The notes under the pieces were generated by a model. It made no database searches, was not told the origin of the DNA, and saw nothing but the letters and a program-made list of their open reading frames with translations. 64,000 bases of DNA from Prinia subflava (Eukaryota; Chordata; Aves; Passeriformes; Cisticolidae): positions 92,178,140-92,242,139 of the forward strand of contig NC_086247.1 in NCBI RefSeq assembly GCF_021018805.1. The letters run 5' to 3'. A program made the position numbers and the translations under genes. Shown here one piece after another: positions 34,401 to 46,700 of this stretch (positions are counted from its first letter, which is position 1; each line of letters opens with the position of its first letter).

Positions 34401-37400
34401 ATTTTTATTCTTTATTTACAGTATGTACAGGTAAAATTTGTGATAATACTATATAAGTTAATTATGTTAACTTGTTTTTTTCCTATTTGTGAACAGTATT
34501 TATTAAAAGATTTTAAAACGTTTCAGTAACAGCCATCAGGTTCTGCATGGTTCAGTGTGCGTTCTGTGGATTCTTTTCATGTATCTTGAAGAATTGATCT
34601 AATTTGTTTTCTAGTTGAGTATATACATGCAATTTGCCTTCAAAATTATTATTTTGTTTTGGAAAGGTCTAAATCGTTGTAGATTTTGTTGTCAGACAGC
34701 AAACATCTATCTCAGCAGAAATATTCTCCAGGGCATTATGGCCTTTCAGAGATTTGATTGTGACCACCGCATCTCCTCTCTTAATATGTGTATTCTTAAA
34801 CCTCACAGAAGAAGGTAATCAGTCTAAATGTTGCCATTCATTCTATCCCCAATCACACTACAGCAAAATTATTTTAACTTGTATACTTCAAAGAGAGCTG
34901 CAGCTCTGACAACACAAACCTTTTGACACTAATTTTTATTTGATTGTAAGTCAAGTTCAAGCACTTAAGTACTTAGCACAAAACTTTAAAATGTTGCAAA
35001 ACTGAGGTTCGTGTCTGCAGAAATGACAGTTATTGGCAAGAAAACTGGTTGATGTACTTCTGCATCAATTGCTTTTAACAGTAACATGACAGCAAGAAAT
35101 CTTTCCAGTGAATCTTTTCTTTTTGTTTGTTAAAAATTAATAAATAACCCTGATGATGACTAGAGGTCATGTTCAAAAGCCTGTTGGTACATTATCTGTT
35201 TTACTTCTGTTGAGACTATGATGAACATATGTCCAAAGCTGTTACCTGTGGAGCAGTGTTCAGCTCTAAGTAGTTCAGAGAAACAGACAGGGTTTTAAAA
35301 TCTGAAACTTATCAAGAGCATAAATTTTTGAAAATCAGTCAAACAAAATAGACCATCCCATGCCCTCAAAACACCCCAACTGAATTATTAACAAATATAA
35401 AATAAAAAATGTTTGTGTTAGTGTAACTACATCTGCATGTGGATTGTGTTTGAATCTGAAAGAGGTGTTATGATACTGGTTTTTGCTGGCAAATGTCATC
35501 TCAGTAGATTCACAGGAGAAATGTAAACACTGATAACCTGTAATAAGTGAGCTCTGAATGGAAAGTTTTGCTACTGGCCCATGAAAAATCTTTCTTCTTT
35601 TGAACTCATGATTGCTGACTGCTAGCTGAACAAAGAATGAGCAGATTTTTTGTGCTTAATTTTTCCTTCATTAGCTAACTTTCTAGCTTGAATTCAAGTT
35701 TTACTGTCTAATTATAGAATTTGAGTGTGGAGATTTATTGGTTAAATTTTTGGTTCCAGTCTTTTATGTGTCCTCTTTATAGTGTTTATGGGTTCACCTG
35801 ATACCTTGCTTCCAGAAAGATTCATCTGTGGTGAATCTTACAGCAGTTTTTCTTGTTTCCTAGTTGACTGTGAATCTGTTTTTAACTTATCTGCAGCGGA
35901 AAAGGAGATTACTCACTTCTTGTCTTACTGGCCTCTAGAAAGAGATAAATACTGCTTTGTGTCCTTGATTTTACAGCAGGAGATGCATATGTGTGATTGC
36001 AGAGCCATGTGTTTTTGAGTAATGTTGGTTTCATTTTATTATGCTTTGAAATACTAATTCTTTAGCTGTGTAGTTGTTTTGATCTTCAGGTGAAAAGTAA
36101 CTGCATTTCTAATCTGCTGACTCTCTTAGTTGTCAGGAATTTTTCTTAAGTTCTGGGTTTTTTTCCTGTGTTATTTGTGTGAGTAAAAAAAACCCAACAA
36201 AACCCAGCCAGGGATTATCTCATATTCTTATATCTGTATCCACATCTTAAGTTATTATACAGTCTTCTTCTATGGGATTCTGTTCTAACAAAATACAGGG
36301 TATCAGAATCACACACTGAAAATATCAGTCAAGGAAAGAGAACACTGCAGATATCAAGAGTAATAATTCTCAAGGTTTTAATGATGTCATTTCAGTAATT
36401 AGGTAATTTAAGTCTTCATCTTAATATGACATAAATCAGCAAAAATTACTTTTTCTAAACCACCTTTTGGCCTACTTCTTCGCAGGTCTCCCAATCCCTG
36501 GTGTAAAACAAACATTGGATTTCAACAGAAATTTTTCTTCTTTGTTACCACTTTATGAAGAGAGAAGCACATAAAGTGTGAAATGTTATAAGGAATGCTT
36601 TATGACTCTTACTCCTAAATTCGATATAGCTGTTGAATTTATGCAAATTTTCCTTCTTAAGCATTAGATAGTGATCATTGCAAATATGTAACTAATAATG
36701 TCTGCCTACAAAGTAGTGCAATAATAACTCAGAGTTCTCTACAGCAAATGTTACTGTGTCTTTTGCTATGGTCTGACAGGCATGACCTACATTTAAGAAA
36801 GCCCTCTGGGTCTGTCTGGTTCATTACTGTCTACTTGCAGATGCTTCTTCATAGATGGTTAGTTGAGATGCTCTTGCAGACCTCCAGGTTTTTTTTGCAA
36901 CATTTTGCTACAGTGGTTTTGCAAATTCATGTTCTCCAGTAGTAAGAGCCTGGCTTGTTTAATAGGATTTATGTGTAGCTTAGATTTGAGCATCTTTCTG
37001 TCTCTCTAATAGCAATATTGAGAGCATTTTCATTTTTATGTCACTGAGGTTCAGGTTGTTGTGGCTTGTTAGATAAAAGTAAATACAAATGAAATATCCA
37101 GTCTCTATTCTAAATTCTGCTTGAGAGGCTGTTTTTAGTAGACTGTTGGAAATGGTTTTGCACATAATTTCAAGGCATTTCCAAACCAGTGGATTTTAAT
37201 TGTAAGGGAGATTCATATTTTCTCCTTTACTGGTAGTAGGCTGCTTGTTGTATCTAGCATAACTTTAAAAGTTATGTAGTAATGATCTTTAAATTCGCCA
37301 ATACTCCTTGTGTTTGAAATGCTAATCCAGCAGACTGTATGGTTTGTACAATTATTAATACTCTTTGTCTGTGTTGCTTAGTAGTTAAGAGGTTAAGCAG

Positions 37401-39269
37401 TTCATGGGGGTGGTGGGGGGGAACAAAAGCAGTTTGCATTTTGTCAATTTTCAACTTCAGATATCAGTAAATCATTGCAGCAGCCTTCCTTATCAGTTGT
37501 TTGCACAAAAAAATAAGTGGAATGGGGGCGTGGAGAAAACCTGTTAGAGTTATGTCTGAGGGGACCATCTGCTGTGGTTCCCAGTGTTGGCAGTGTGATA
37601 AGGGATAAGCTGTGTAAACAGAGGTACCACAAAAAAAAGCAGGCCCAGTTCAGGGAGGCATATTTATGATTTGGATTTGGGTTGATAAGAGCCTTAGAAA
37701 GTCAGGGATCTTAGAGTAAAAGTCTGTTAAGCAGAGGAGTGAGGTATTTAATCTAAAACTCCAGATGTAGCTTATTAGCATGAGTTTGCCTTTGGACTAA
37801 CTTCTGTAGCTTTCTTCTGATTTATTGGGACTTCTACAAACAGAAATTATGGATGAGTTGCATGATTAATCCAAATATTAGTACAAAATGCTGACACTTT
37901 TGCATTTTGGAAATGTTCACTAGCAGTTTGTATTAAGTGCTTAATCAGCAAAAATAGATAAAGATTTGAAGAATGACCAGCAATGTTAATGTTAATAAGT
38001 GTTTGATTTTTGGGGAAGAAATAGCCAGGTGGCAGAATAAGCATGCCCATATGAACAGTCAGAGGACAAGCTGAGTGGTGACTACTCACCTGGCCACAGG
38101 TGTCTCTGATGTATCTCAATTGGATATCTGGATCTTAGACCTTTGGAAAGATGTGAAAGAGACTGGCTCTGGAAGTGGGGAGGGGGTTTCCTGAGCCTCT
38201 TGTTAGTCACACAGTGGTTGCTCATTATGGCAGGGTGGGGTGCTGCTGGCTGCCAGTCCACCTGCAATGTAGCCCATGCTGCAGGGATCAAAGAGCCTTA
38301 GCTCTGTTTGGACTAAGTCAGGCATCTGTTACTAAGGCCTCTCTAAGTAGTTCTAGTTTAAATTTCTGAGTTGGGGTCACTCGTGTCTTGTTCTGTGGTG
38401 ACTGAAGTAATGGAAAAGGGGGAGTGGTTTTGCATTAAAAATGCAAAAAGTTAAAACTTCTCATTTACCAGTTTCGGTCTACTTAACCACAGTATTTAGG
38501 GGAAACATATGCACAGTTTGGAGGGTGTTTTTGGTTAATATGAAGCTTTTGCTACTAAGATTTCTTCAGTCATGTGCAAGACCTAGTAGAGATGAACTCT
38601 TAAGGAAAACCAGACATAGAATAGTGTTCTGAGGAAAGGAGAATATGATGAGCTGCTTACTACTTGTCCAGGACTGTCTCCCTTTCCATCACACAAACTC
38701 TCTACTCCAGTAGCTACATTGGGAAGGTAATGATTTCTTTCAGTCGGTGATGATGTGTGAAAACTGAAAAGGTGCCAATACCTTTGCCTTGCTAACTGCT
38801 GGAATGGGATATGCCACATTTGGGGAGACTTAGCCTGGGTGGATGTTGGCCAGGGGGTCTGTGGTATTACTCCTTTAGGGTGGAGTAGCTGCTATGAACC
38901 CTCTGTGAGGCCTTCAAGCCTGCAATTTGAAGTGCAGAGGTTTGGAACAGGCTGGAACCTGGAGTCTGTCTCAAACCTTTATGAGAAAGAGGGAAATTTT
39001 GAAATCTAAGAGAAGTTTTAGCAGGACTGACCTGCAGGTCTGTTTACTTTCTGGTGACTGTATAAGATCTGAAGATTTCTAATGCCTATAATTGAGCCAG
39101 TAACAGCATAAATGTTTTATTTTCCTAACTTTGGGATGTAGCAGCAGGTTTATAATAGCCCTGTTGAAAATATATCTGCTGCTTTCTCTGATGAATGCTC
39201 CCAGACCGTTCTGTGAGGGCTTGACTGATGCCCCTGCTGCACATGCAAGTGGTGCCTGGCTGTGCTAAG
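31409..39269. other. Intronic stretch, mostly featureless
   Basis: AT-rich intron. One short exon-like segment (33279-33348) is listed separately. At about 34730-34800 there is faint similarity to old CR1-type sequence (GAGATTTGATTGTGACCACC) that I cannot confirm. No gene was recognised. Confidence 0.5.
33279..33348 (+). other. Exon-like 70-base acidic segment
   Basis: Between a candidate acceptor (CTTTATTCTTAG) and donor (AAG|GTATTT) lies a segment that, entered in phase 1, reads AFKSEEEKEPSELGDRYHSF then PG. Phase 1 is the phase in which the 15598-15710 exon ends, so it could be spliced to it, but it exits in phase 2 and would throw the known next CDKAL1 exon out of frame. It is therefore at best a minor alternative exon, and chance is likely. 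Confidence 0.12.
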
Positions 39270-39556
39270 ATTTGCATCCGTGGGGTCCAGTGATAGGACA
39301 AAAGGTAATGTGCAAGAACTGAAAAACAAGAAATTCTATTTAAACATCAGAAAAGACTTCTTTTTTTACAGTGATTTCGATCAAACCCTGCAACATGTCT
39401 CTTGAGGTGTAGAGTCTCCATCCATGAAGACATTTAAAGCCCAGCTGACTACAGCCCTGAGCAACCTGCTCCAGTTGCTCCTGTGGCTGAGGATGAAGGT
39501 TGGACTGGAGGATCTCCCTTGGTCCCTTTCCACCTCAGCTGCTTTGTGATTCTTCA
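39270..39556 (+). mobile_element. CR1 LINE, 3' fragment, plus strand
   Basis: The order of blocks is typical of the CR1 3' end: GTGATAGGACAAAAGG, a diverged ORF2 C-terminus (…GAAAAGACTTCTTTTTTTAC…), CTCCATCCATGAAGACATTT, GCAACCTGCTCCAG, then AGGTTGGACTGGAGGATCTC…GGTCCCTTTCCACCTCAGCT and a GTGATTCT tail. It is heavily 5'-truncated and non-coding. Confidence 0.9.
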
Positions 39557-42500
39557 AAATACTGTAAGCTTCTAGATAAGGAGGAAGATGTTGGGGAGGG
39601 GAAAAGACTTCTTTTTCCTTTTTATATGAAGTCTTCTGAGTTGTGTGTCCTTGGTGTTTATATTTTCAGTCTGGGGGTCTGCACTTGGGTTACTAGGATA
39701 TCATGAGGTGTCTTTATCTCTCTCATGGAGGAGAGAGCCTGGTTTTCTTGCACTTACGGGAAGTGAGGGAAGACAGAGAAGAATTTTGCATGATTTTCCT
39801 TTATCTCCTGGAAAGTGTTTTTTAACTCATCTTTAGGTAGTTTTTATGAAGTTGAATTCTGTACTAATCTAGGTGCTACTGTCTTTATCACTTTTTAAAT
39901 GAAACTGCCCAAGTCTCAGTAAGGAGAAATGTGATTCTGCTACCATTTCCTTTGATCAAACTATGATCAAAAGTTTAGAATTGATGTACTGTTTGGAAGA
40001 GTGGCTTATTTTTTTTTTTCAGCTCAGTTATTGATTATGTGTGAAATACTATTGAGGGATGAGAAAGAACTCAAAGTGAGCATAAAATACTTCTTAAAAA
40101 TAAATTTTCAAGGCTGAATGCAGCACTTCATCTTTATTAAACCAATTGATGTTTCTTTTGTACTCTTTTTGGTTTGTGAAGGTTTTCTTCTTTTCCTGAC
40201 AACATTTTACCTTCATGCTTTAGAGACCTTCACCTTTTATTGCTAGGGATTAGTTATACTTTTCACTGATTCTCATCTTGGTAGAATATTATACTTCTTA
40301 GCAAGAGTTTCATATGTAAGGTTCTCCACACAGAACTTTGACTGAAATTAATGGGACACTTTCTAGGTGGTAGAAGTTGCTGTTTTTTCTTGGATCTTGC
40401 AAGAAGAAGATATCAAGAGCTTGTCTTTTGTTGTTGGGGATGTGTAGGAAACAGCTTACTACTGGTGTATCCTTGTAGAAAGAGTAAAGTTTTATCAGAG
40501 ACAAAAAAAGTGACTTGGAGAATTTAAGTGGGTACCTGTTCGTCATCCGAACAAGATAAATTGTGTGGGTATACTTTTACATGTTGCTTAAAATGCTGAT
40601 TTAGTGTATTTTCTTTCTTGTCAGCAAACATCTGGTGTGCTACAAATAACCTACTCTCCTTAGGATATAAAAAAAAAATCTAAGTGCTTTAAATTATTGA
40701 GATTCTGCTTAACTACATGTACATAATTATGAATAAATTGGTGGTTTAATTAATGACACTTTAATAATTCTTTTACAATTAGATTGAGTGATAGAAAGCA
40801 ATTGCAAGCTGAACTAACTGTGAAGTTATTTTGCACATTGTTCCTGTGTCATCTACAGCATATGTTTATTAATATTTTCTTTTGCTATAATTTCGTCTTG
40901 GCTTACTGCAAACTCCATGCATTATGAAACAAAGGATTCTATTTCATATAACCATGAGAACAATATTTGAAATCTGTCCTTATCTGTGGTCTGCTGCATT
41001 AAAAAGATTACCAGAGGAGAACATTGTGGGTTAGATGCAGGGTTTTATTTTACTTTATTCTGATCTGTTATGGACTTCTAAGTTTTTGAAGTGGTTTTGA
41101 AAGTCTGTCTTACCTGCAATGGCGTATGTTAGATGCTTGTTTCTTTGTAAATACATCTGTCCTAATTATGTTGTATTCTTTTCATGTTTTGACAACAGAT
41201 ATTGGAAGCTATGTAGCCAAAACCTGCACTCAAGCTCCTGCCTTCTTTTTCTTACTTGAAGAAATAAAGTTAACCTTTCCAGGCATTATTTAATGTGCTG
41301 GAGACCTTCAAATAGTTTCAATATCAAGTTCAGCTTTCTGTTTGCTCTTTTCCAGTTTCTGCAGTTGTTCTTAGATTTGCTGCTTCAACTAATAAAACTA
41401 ATTAGAACTTGAAGAGTGTGGTTTTTGCTTTTACAACAGAGTAATTTATTTTCCATTGGAAGTAATTGCCAAATGAGTGGAGTCTGTCAACCTGCTGTAT
41501 ACCTGCAATATTCTGACAATGTAAGCTGTCTAAAAGATGAATTGTGTTGGGGAAAGACCACATGTCCTTCCCTGGCTTTTGCGGTGGAGAGGTGGATTAA
41601 TAGTAGGGAATGCAGACGGATGGAGAAATAATATTTTGGATAGCTTTTTTTTTCATATTCTTTCCTCTTTCAAGTCATCTTTTGTTTGTGATGGCTTTAA
41701 ATATCAGTGTAAGAAAGATATCACAAAAATGTTTTTCATTGGTTTCTTTAATAAGACTGAAGAAACCCATATAGATGGAAAAAAATGAAAAGAAGTAATA
41801 ATCTTTATCAAAATGAAAAGGTTTTTGTCTTGAATTGCGATCAGTTTCAAAATGGTTGCTCAATTACTGTATGCTGACATAAGTAGTGTATTGAGAGCTT
41901 TGGTAAGAGAAGCAACGAAGATGATCAAATAACAAAAACGTGCAGTCAGACACCTTCCTTTGCTGCTGTTCCAAATCATGGCTACCTGATTCTTGCTGCT
42001 GGTGCCTGGGAAGCAGGAGGTGATTGGCACACAGGTCCCTTCCTTGGGGTAGCACATCTCTGGTGTCCTGTGCAAATGAGGGGAGTGTGGGCTACTGGTG
42101 GGAGCATCCAGGGGAGCAGGCAACTCACAGCCACTGCCCAGTGCTGCAGCTGGGCATCAACTGTGGGATGTTGCTCCCAGCTGGTGCTGCACTTTACTGC
42201 TCTGCATCCTTACAGGCCACCCATCTGTGTGTCAGACACTGGAAAGCCAAGAAGGATTAATTATTTTTACACATTGGTCCTGTATCTTCAGCCTTGGAAT
42301 TTTCTTGGAATACAGAGAAAATATCTTGCAATTGTATTTCTGTTCTAGAATATAAGCCTCTGCTTCTGTGTTCTCTGAGGCAGATAAATCAACAGGGCAC
42401 GTAAGGTCTCATGACCTTCATAAAAACTCATGGAAGCAGTTTTGCTGTTCATTTTAAGGCACAAAACAGCTTTTCCCATTTGCTTGTATTTATCTTGGAA

Positions 42501-43514
42501 ACGATAGAAGAGCTGTGGAACACACTGCAGGTAATCTGCAGAACATTTATCTTTGTGTGTGTCTGTGGTTGTGTTTTTTGGTGCATCTTAATTAAATGGA
42601 TTACACAATTAATCCTTTATCCACAGTGCGCAATTCCCTAAAACAAAATTTAGCAATGTTTGACTAGAAATTTTATTTTAATTGTACAAGAAAAGTTTTT
42701 TCTGCAGGATTAGGAGGATAAGTTTGGTAGGTGCTGTTGAGAGTTGAAAATAGGGGCAGCTCTGTACCAGGGGTCAGTTGTTGGTAGAGTGTTCAGGGGG
42801 GTTTCTAGGGAGGAGGAGAGCTACCACCATGAGGGGGAGAGGTGGGCAGACTCTGTACATGGGCAGTGCGTGTATCTCAATTGCAGAACAGGAGGAAGCA
42901 GGGGGAATGGGAGTGCCTGTCATTAGGGAATTGGGAGAGCAGGACCTGATGTCTGGTGTGTGTAGCTCAGAGTGCCCCAGTGCTCGGCCTCACCAGCTCT
43001 TGCACCAGCACAGTTCTGCCAGAGTACAAGAACCCTAAACTGTGAGGTGCATGATGCCAGAAGCTGTAGCTTTGATACTGCTGTTTCAGAATGTACCAAT
43101 TCTGAAAAAGTGTTGCATGACTAATTTGTTCACGTTTTGAATGATACAGGATTTTAACAGCAGTGACAGCATTGTGGTCTGGTTCCTTCATTTCATGCCA
43201 TATGTCACACTTGTAATTTAATTCTGAAAAGTGCTTGCATAATGATTTAAAAGTGCTTTAAGTACTTGACAGTACATCATCAGTGGGGGAGAAGTCAGTT
43301 TGATTCTGTGTGAATTCCCTTCTAGTCCTTTTGACGAGATTATTCAGCACCTTGTTTTTAAGACAGATGACATGCAAGTGTCTTTTGAAAGTCAATTGTA
43401 TAACTTGAAATTAGAAAGTAGTGCAGAAGTGTTAATGATAGCACCAGACAGAATATTGTGATGCACGACACAGCGTGACAGACTTGCGCCTCCTACGCAC
43501 TCACCTTGCCACAG
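39557..43514. other. Intronic stretch without recognised features
   Basis: Mostly AT-rich intron. About 41980-42240 and 42720-43040 have higher GC content and several overlapping short frames but no recognisable repeat or product. The 40720-40960 part is rich in homeodomain-type TAAT cores; without alignment this is only suggestive. Confidence 0.45.
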
Positions 43515-43750
43515 GGTCTTTGTGGTGTCACAGCTCCACGGTTTAATATCCATCAGACATCCAGTCTCACAACCTGTAACCCCTGTAGCCTCTGCTGAGC
43601 TCCTAAGGCCGACACATTTAAAGCTGAATGAGTTTTTGGGTATTGATTTGGACACTCCTAAGCTCACCAGTCATGCTAGCAAGGCAGAGGTGGTAACAAC
43701 GGTAATTAAATGTGGTCGTCTTTTCATTGACACCCTGAATGCTAAATAAA
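43515..43750 (+). other. Exon-like open segment ending in AATAAA
   Basis: After a candidate acceptor (CACTCACCTTGCCACAG) a frame without ATG stays open for 76 codons and includes PVSQPVTPVASAELLRPTHL, EFLGIDLDTPKLTSHASKAE and VVTTVIKCGRLFIDTLNAK. Its TAA stop (43747-43749) lies inside an AATAAA hexamer (43745-43750). This resembles a terminal exon or the 3' end of a decayed retroelement gene. The local GC and CpG content is higher than the flanks. I recognise no family, and a coding role is unproven. Confidence 0.2.
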
Positions 43751-46700
43751 GGGCAGAAAACCCCCCAGTATTTTAGCATTCTAATGAGGGTTTTTCTTTT
43801 GATCAAGAAGCTGTAGATTGCAGAGAGCTAAGCTTGCAGGGACCTATTTAACATGCTTTGAAAAATAAGGTATATACACATCTTGCACACTTTTATTTCT
43901 TGATCTCTTGAAGACGTCTAATTCAGTTTTTTTCTTTTGTAGGGTATGAGCTCAGATTTAAAACAAACAAACAAAAACCTACCCAAACCCGCTCTAGTGA
44001 AATCAGTGCTCATAGGTTGGGATTTGAGCTGTTCCTAGGACTGGTATTTTTTTTGAGAGCTGGGCACTGCTTAAGTGAGAGAAATTTGGTTTTAGAGTGT
44101 TTACTTGTGTATTTATGTAGAATATATGACAAGTATCTTCTGAAACTGCACATTTTTTATCATTTATGCAGCACACCTTGGATTACACCACAGGATTTGC
44201 TTCTTTCCAGTTAATAAGTTGGCAGCTTAGTGGGGAGTCTGTGTACAAGTGCCATGCAAAGAATTAAATGTATTTTTTATAAATGTATAATAAATTAACT
44301 TCCTTATTTGAAAAATGTGATTGCTTAAATGACAAAGCAGCATGGGGGCAATTTGCTATTTTGGAGAGTTTATTTTTAGCACATGTTGTCTGAAATTTGT
44401 TTTTTGAATAGCTAAACAATGAATGGCTCTAAAATCAGATTATGATTGTTGTTGTGAAAATTCTATTCTCATAGTTTCCAGTTCTGAAAGCATTGCTATT
44501 TATTTTGTTTGAGTTTTGAACACATTTTCTAACATTTAATCAAATAAATCTTAATAAATTACTGAAAATCTGCTTGCTAATGGACTAATGGTTTTGGTTT
44601 TTATGTGAAGTACAACGGTAGAGGCTTTCATTGCTAAGTAGGTAATAGTCTCAGAAATTTTGAATGTTAGCTGTTGACAGTTGGAATTTTACTGTGAGAT
44701 GCTCTGTCCAGAGATTGGAACAAAGCAGTTTTATATTTCTATGTTAAATAGTTGAAATTCTAAAACAATTAATTTTGTGTATCTTTTAAAAAAACCCCAC
44801 TTTTTATTCTGTTTTAAGGAGATGCTCTTTGTTTGCTATTATTCAGCAGTTCTTTTGTTATTAGACAGAACTGTCATTTTAAATCTGCAAGATTTCTCCT
44901 GAAAGTTCTCCTAAGTGCAACTGAGTTTCACTTGATTTGTTTTCTTTTGGATTGATAAGCCCTGAGGTAACAGAGTAAAATATGTCTCCTCTTCATAGTT
45001 AAGGCATCCAAATACAGAGTAGTAATAACAAGAGGCTAGTTGGCCCCCCTGCCTGCCATCTGTGTGGCCAGCTGCTGGATTACACTGCTTTGTATTGGAG
45101 GAAAGGCACACTCCGGAGTTGCTGTGCAATGAAAAGCTGGCATTGGGAACGCTGCTCCCCAGGAACCTGCAGCCTGCCTTGGGCTCCTTCTGTGGGGCAG
45201 GTGTCTCTTAATGCCTCGCATTCCATGCATTCAGTTACATACGTGGCCTTGAGCAGCAGGGAGGGGTTATGTGGCAGCCAAACTGGCTGGGATGAGCAGT
45301 GCTTTAGCCTTGGTAGCTTACGTGGAAGGCTTCAACCTGAGACCATGGGAGGTGGGATGCTGAAGGGATGGAAGTTAGTATGCTAACGAAATCATTCCAT
45401 AATAGGCCATGTTTCTGGTTCTAGTTTTCAGTTGGTTTGAGACCTGTCACATATAAAGTCACGTTCCTGTTTCATATTCGGGATTGGACCCCTGCCCTCA
45501 GATCCCCCTGTATATTGTTAAGTTCACCATGTCCCTTGGTCTTTGGATGTTGCCCTTCAGGTTGTGCAGTCTGTGTTTGTTATTTTCACTACTGAAGTTC
45601 TTTATTTTTCGAGCACCTCCATGGTTCCCATCCCTCTCCATTGCCACGCTCCCCTGACTGGACTGGACTCGGGGTTGCAGTGATAGGGTTAGGCTGCCCG
45701 AGAGGGCCGTGAGGACACAGCGCTTCCCACTTGTGTTCCCTCTGTGTTCAGAGAGCGCTAAGTGGCTGGCACTCCTGTGCCTGTAAAGGCTTTCACGTGT
45801 GTGTTAGCTTGTACAGACCAGCTTGAATTCTCACCTCTTTGGGCAAAGTGGCCTTGAGGACCATCCACCTGAGCTGCTGCCTTGCCCAAGCAGAGCCTCT
45901 CCGTCCCTGCTGGAGCACTGAAATAGTCATCCACCAAACATGGCTTAGATGTCATTACTTCTCAGGGTGCGGAGTAAAAAGGAAAGAAGAGAGGGAGAAA
46001 AACAATAAATAGTCCCATGATCCATTGGCTTTCTGTGAACACTGAGATTTCCTGCAGAGATTCAGGAAGGAATAGTTGTATGCAGTAATATTATTAAATT
46101 TATTCTAGATAAAGTCTCAGGAGATTAAAGTTCTAGTTTTGGTTTGGTTTTTTGTTGTTTTTTTTTTTTTTTAAACTACTCTTTGTCTCAATGGATGATT
46201 AATTTATTCAGACAGAAGTTGCATATGCAACATGCTAGGGCTTGCTTCGAAGAAACTTACGGGGAAGCATTGGAAGTTGTTGGTGAGACACAGAGGGAAG
46301 AGAGACAGGAGGAGCAAACTGAAGCTTTGCTCTGATAAAGAGTCTGAAAATGCTTTTTTTTGTGTCAAAAGTATCTGATTTGAAAGATGATGAAAGAAAA
46401 AGAGCAAGGCTGATCTTGAATGTTGGGGGTTATTTTTCATGCTAGTATCAAAAGGACCAGGATTACTAAAGCTAACAAGCTAGATTTTCTTTCTCTTTAA
46501 AAGGATAATAGTAACAAAAAGAATCAGTTCTATCAGTATGGTGATTTGTCTGTAGTCATTTTAATATTCAATTTGATTGCACTTTGCTCTTCTCTGTTAT
46601 GGCATGTGGCTCACTCTTGGTGAGCAATGACCAATTCTTTTGTGTTGTGTTCGTGGTTCTATGAATGCTTTTTTTCTTGATTTAAAGCAGTGCCTATGAT

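Noticed and set aside
45030..45960. GC-richer block suspected of being an LTR or old insertion
   Set aside because: No TG…CA ends, direct repeats or coding remnants could be recognised; reported only as unclassified intron.
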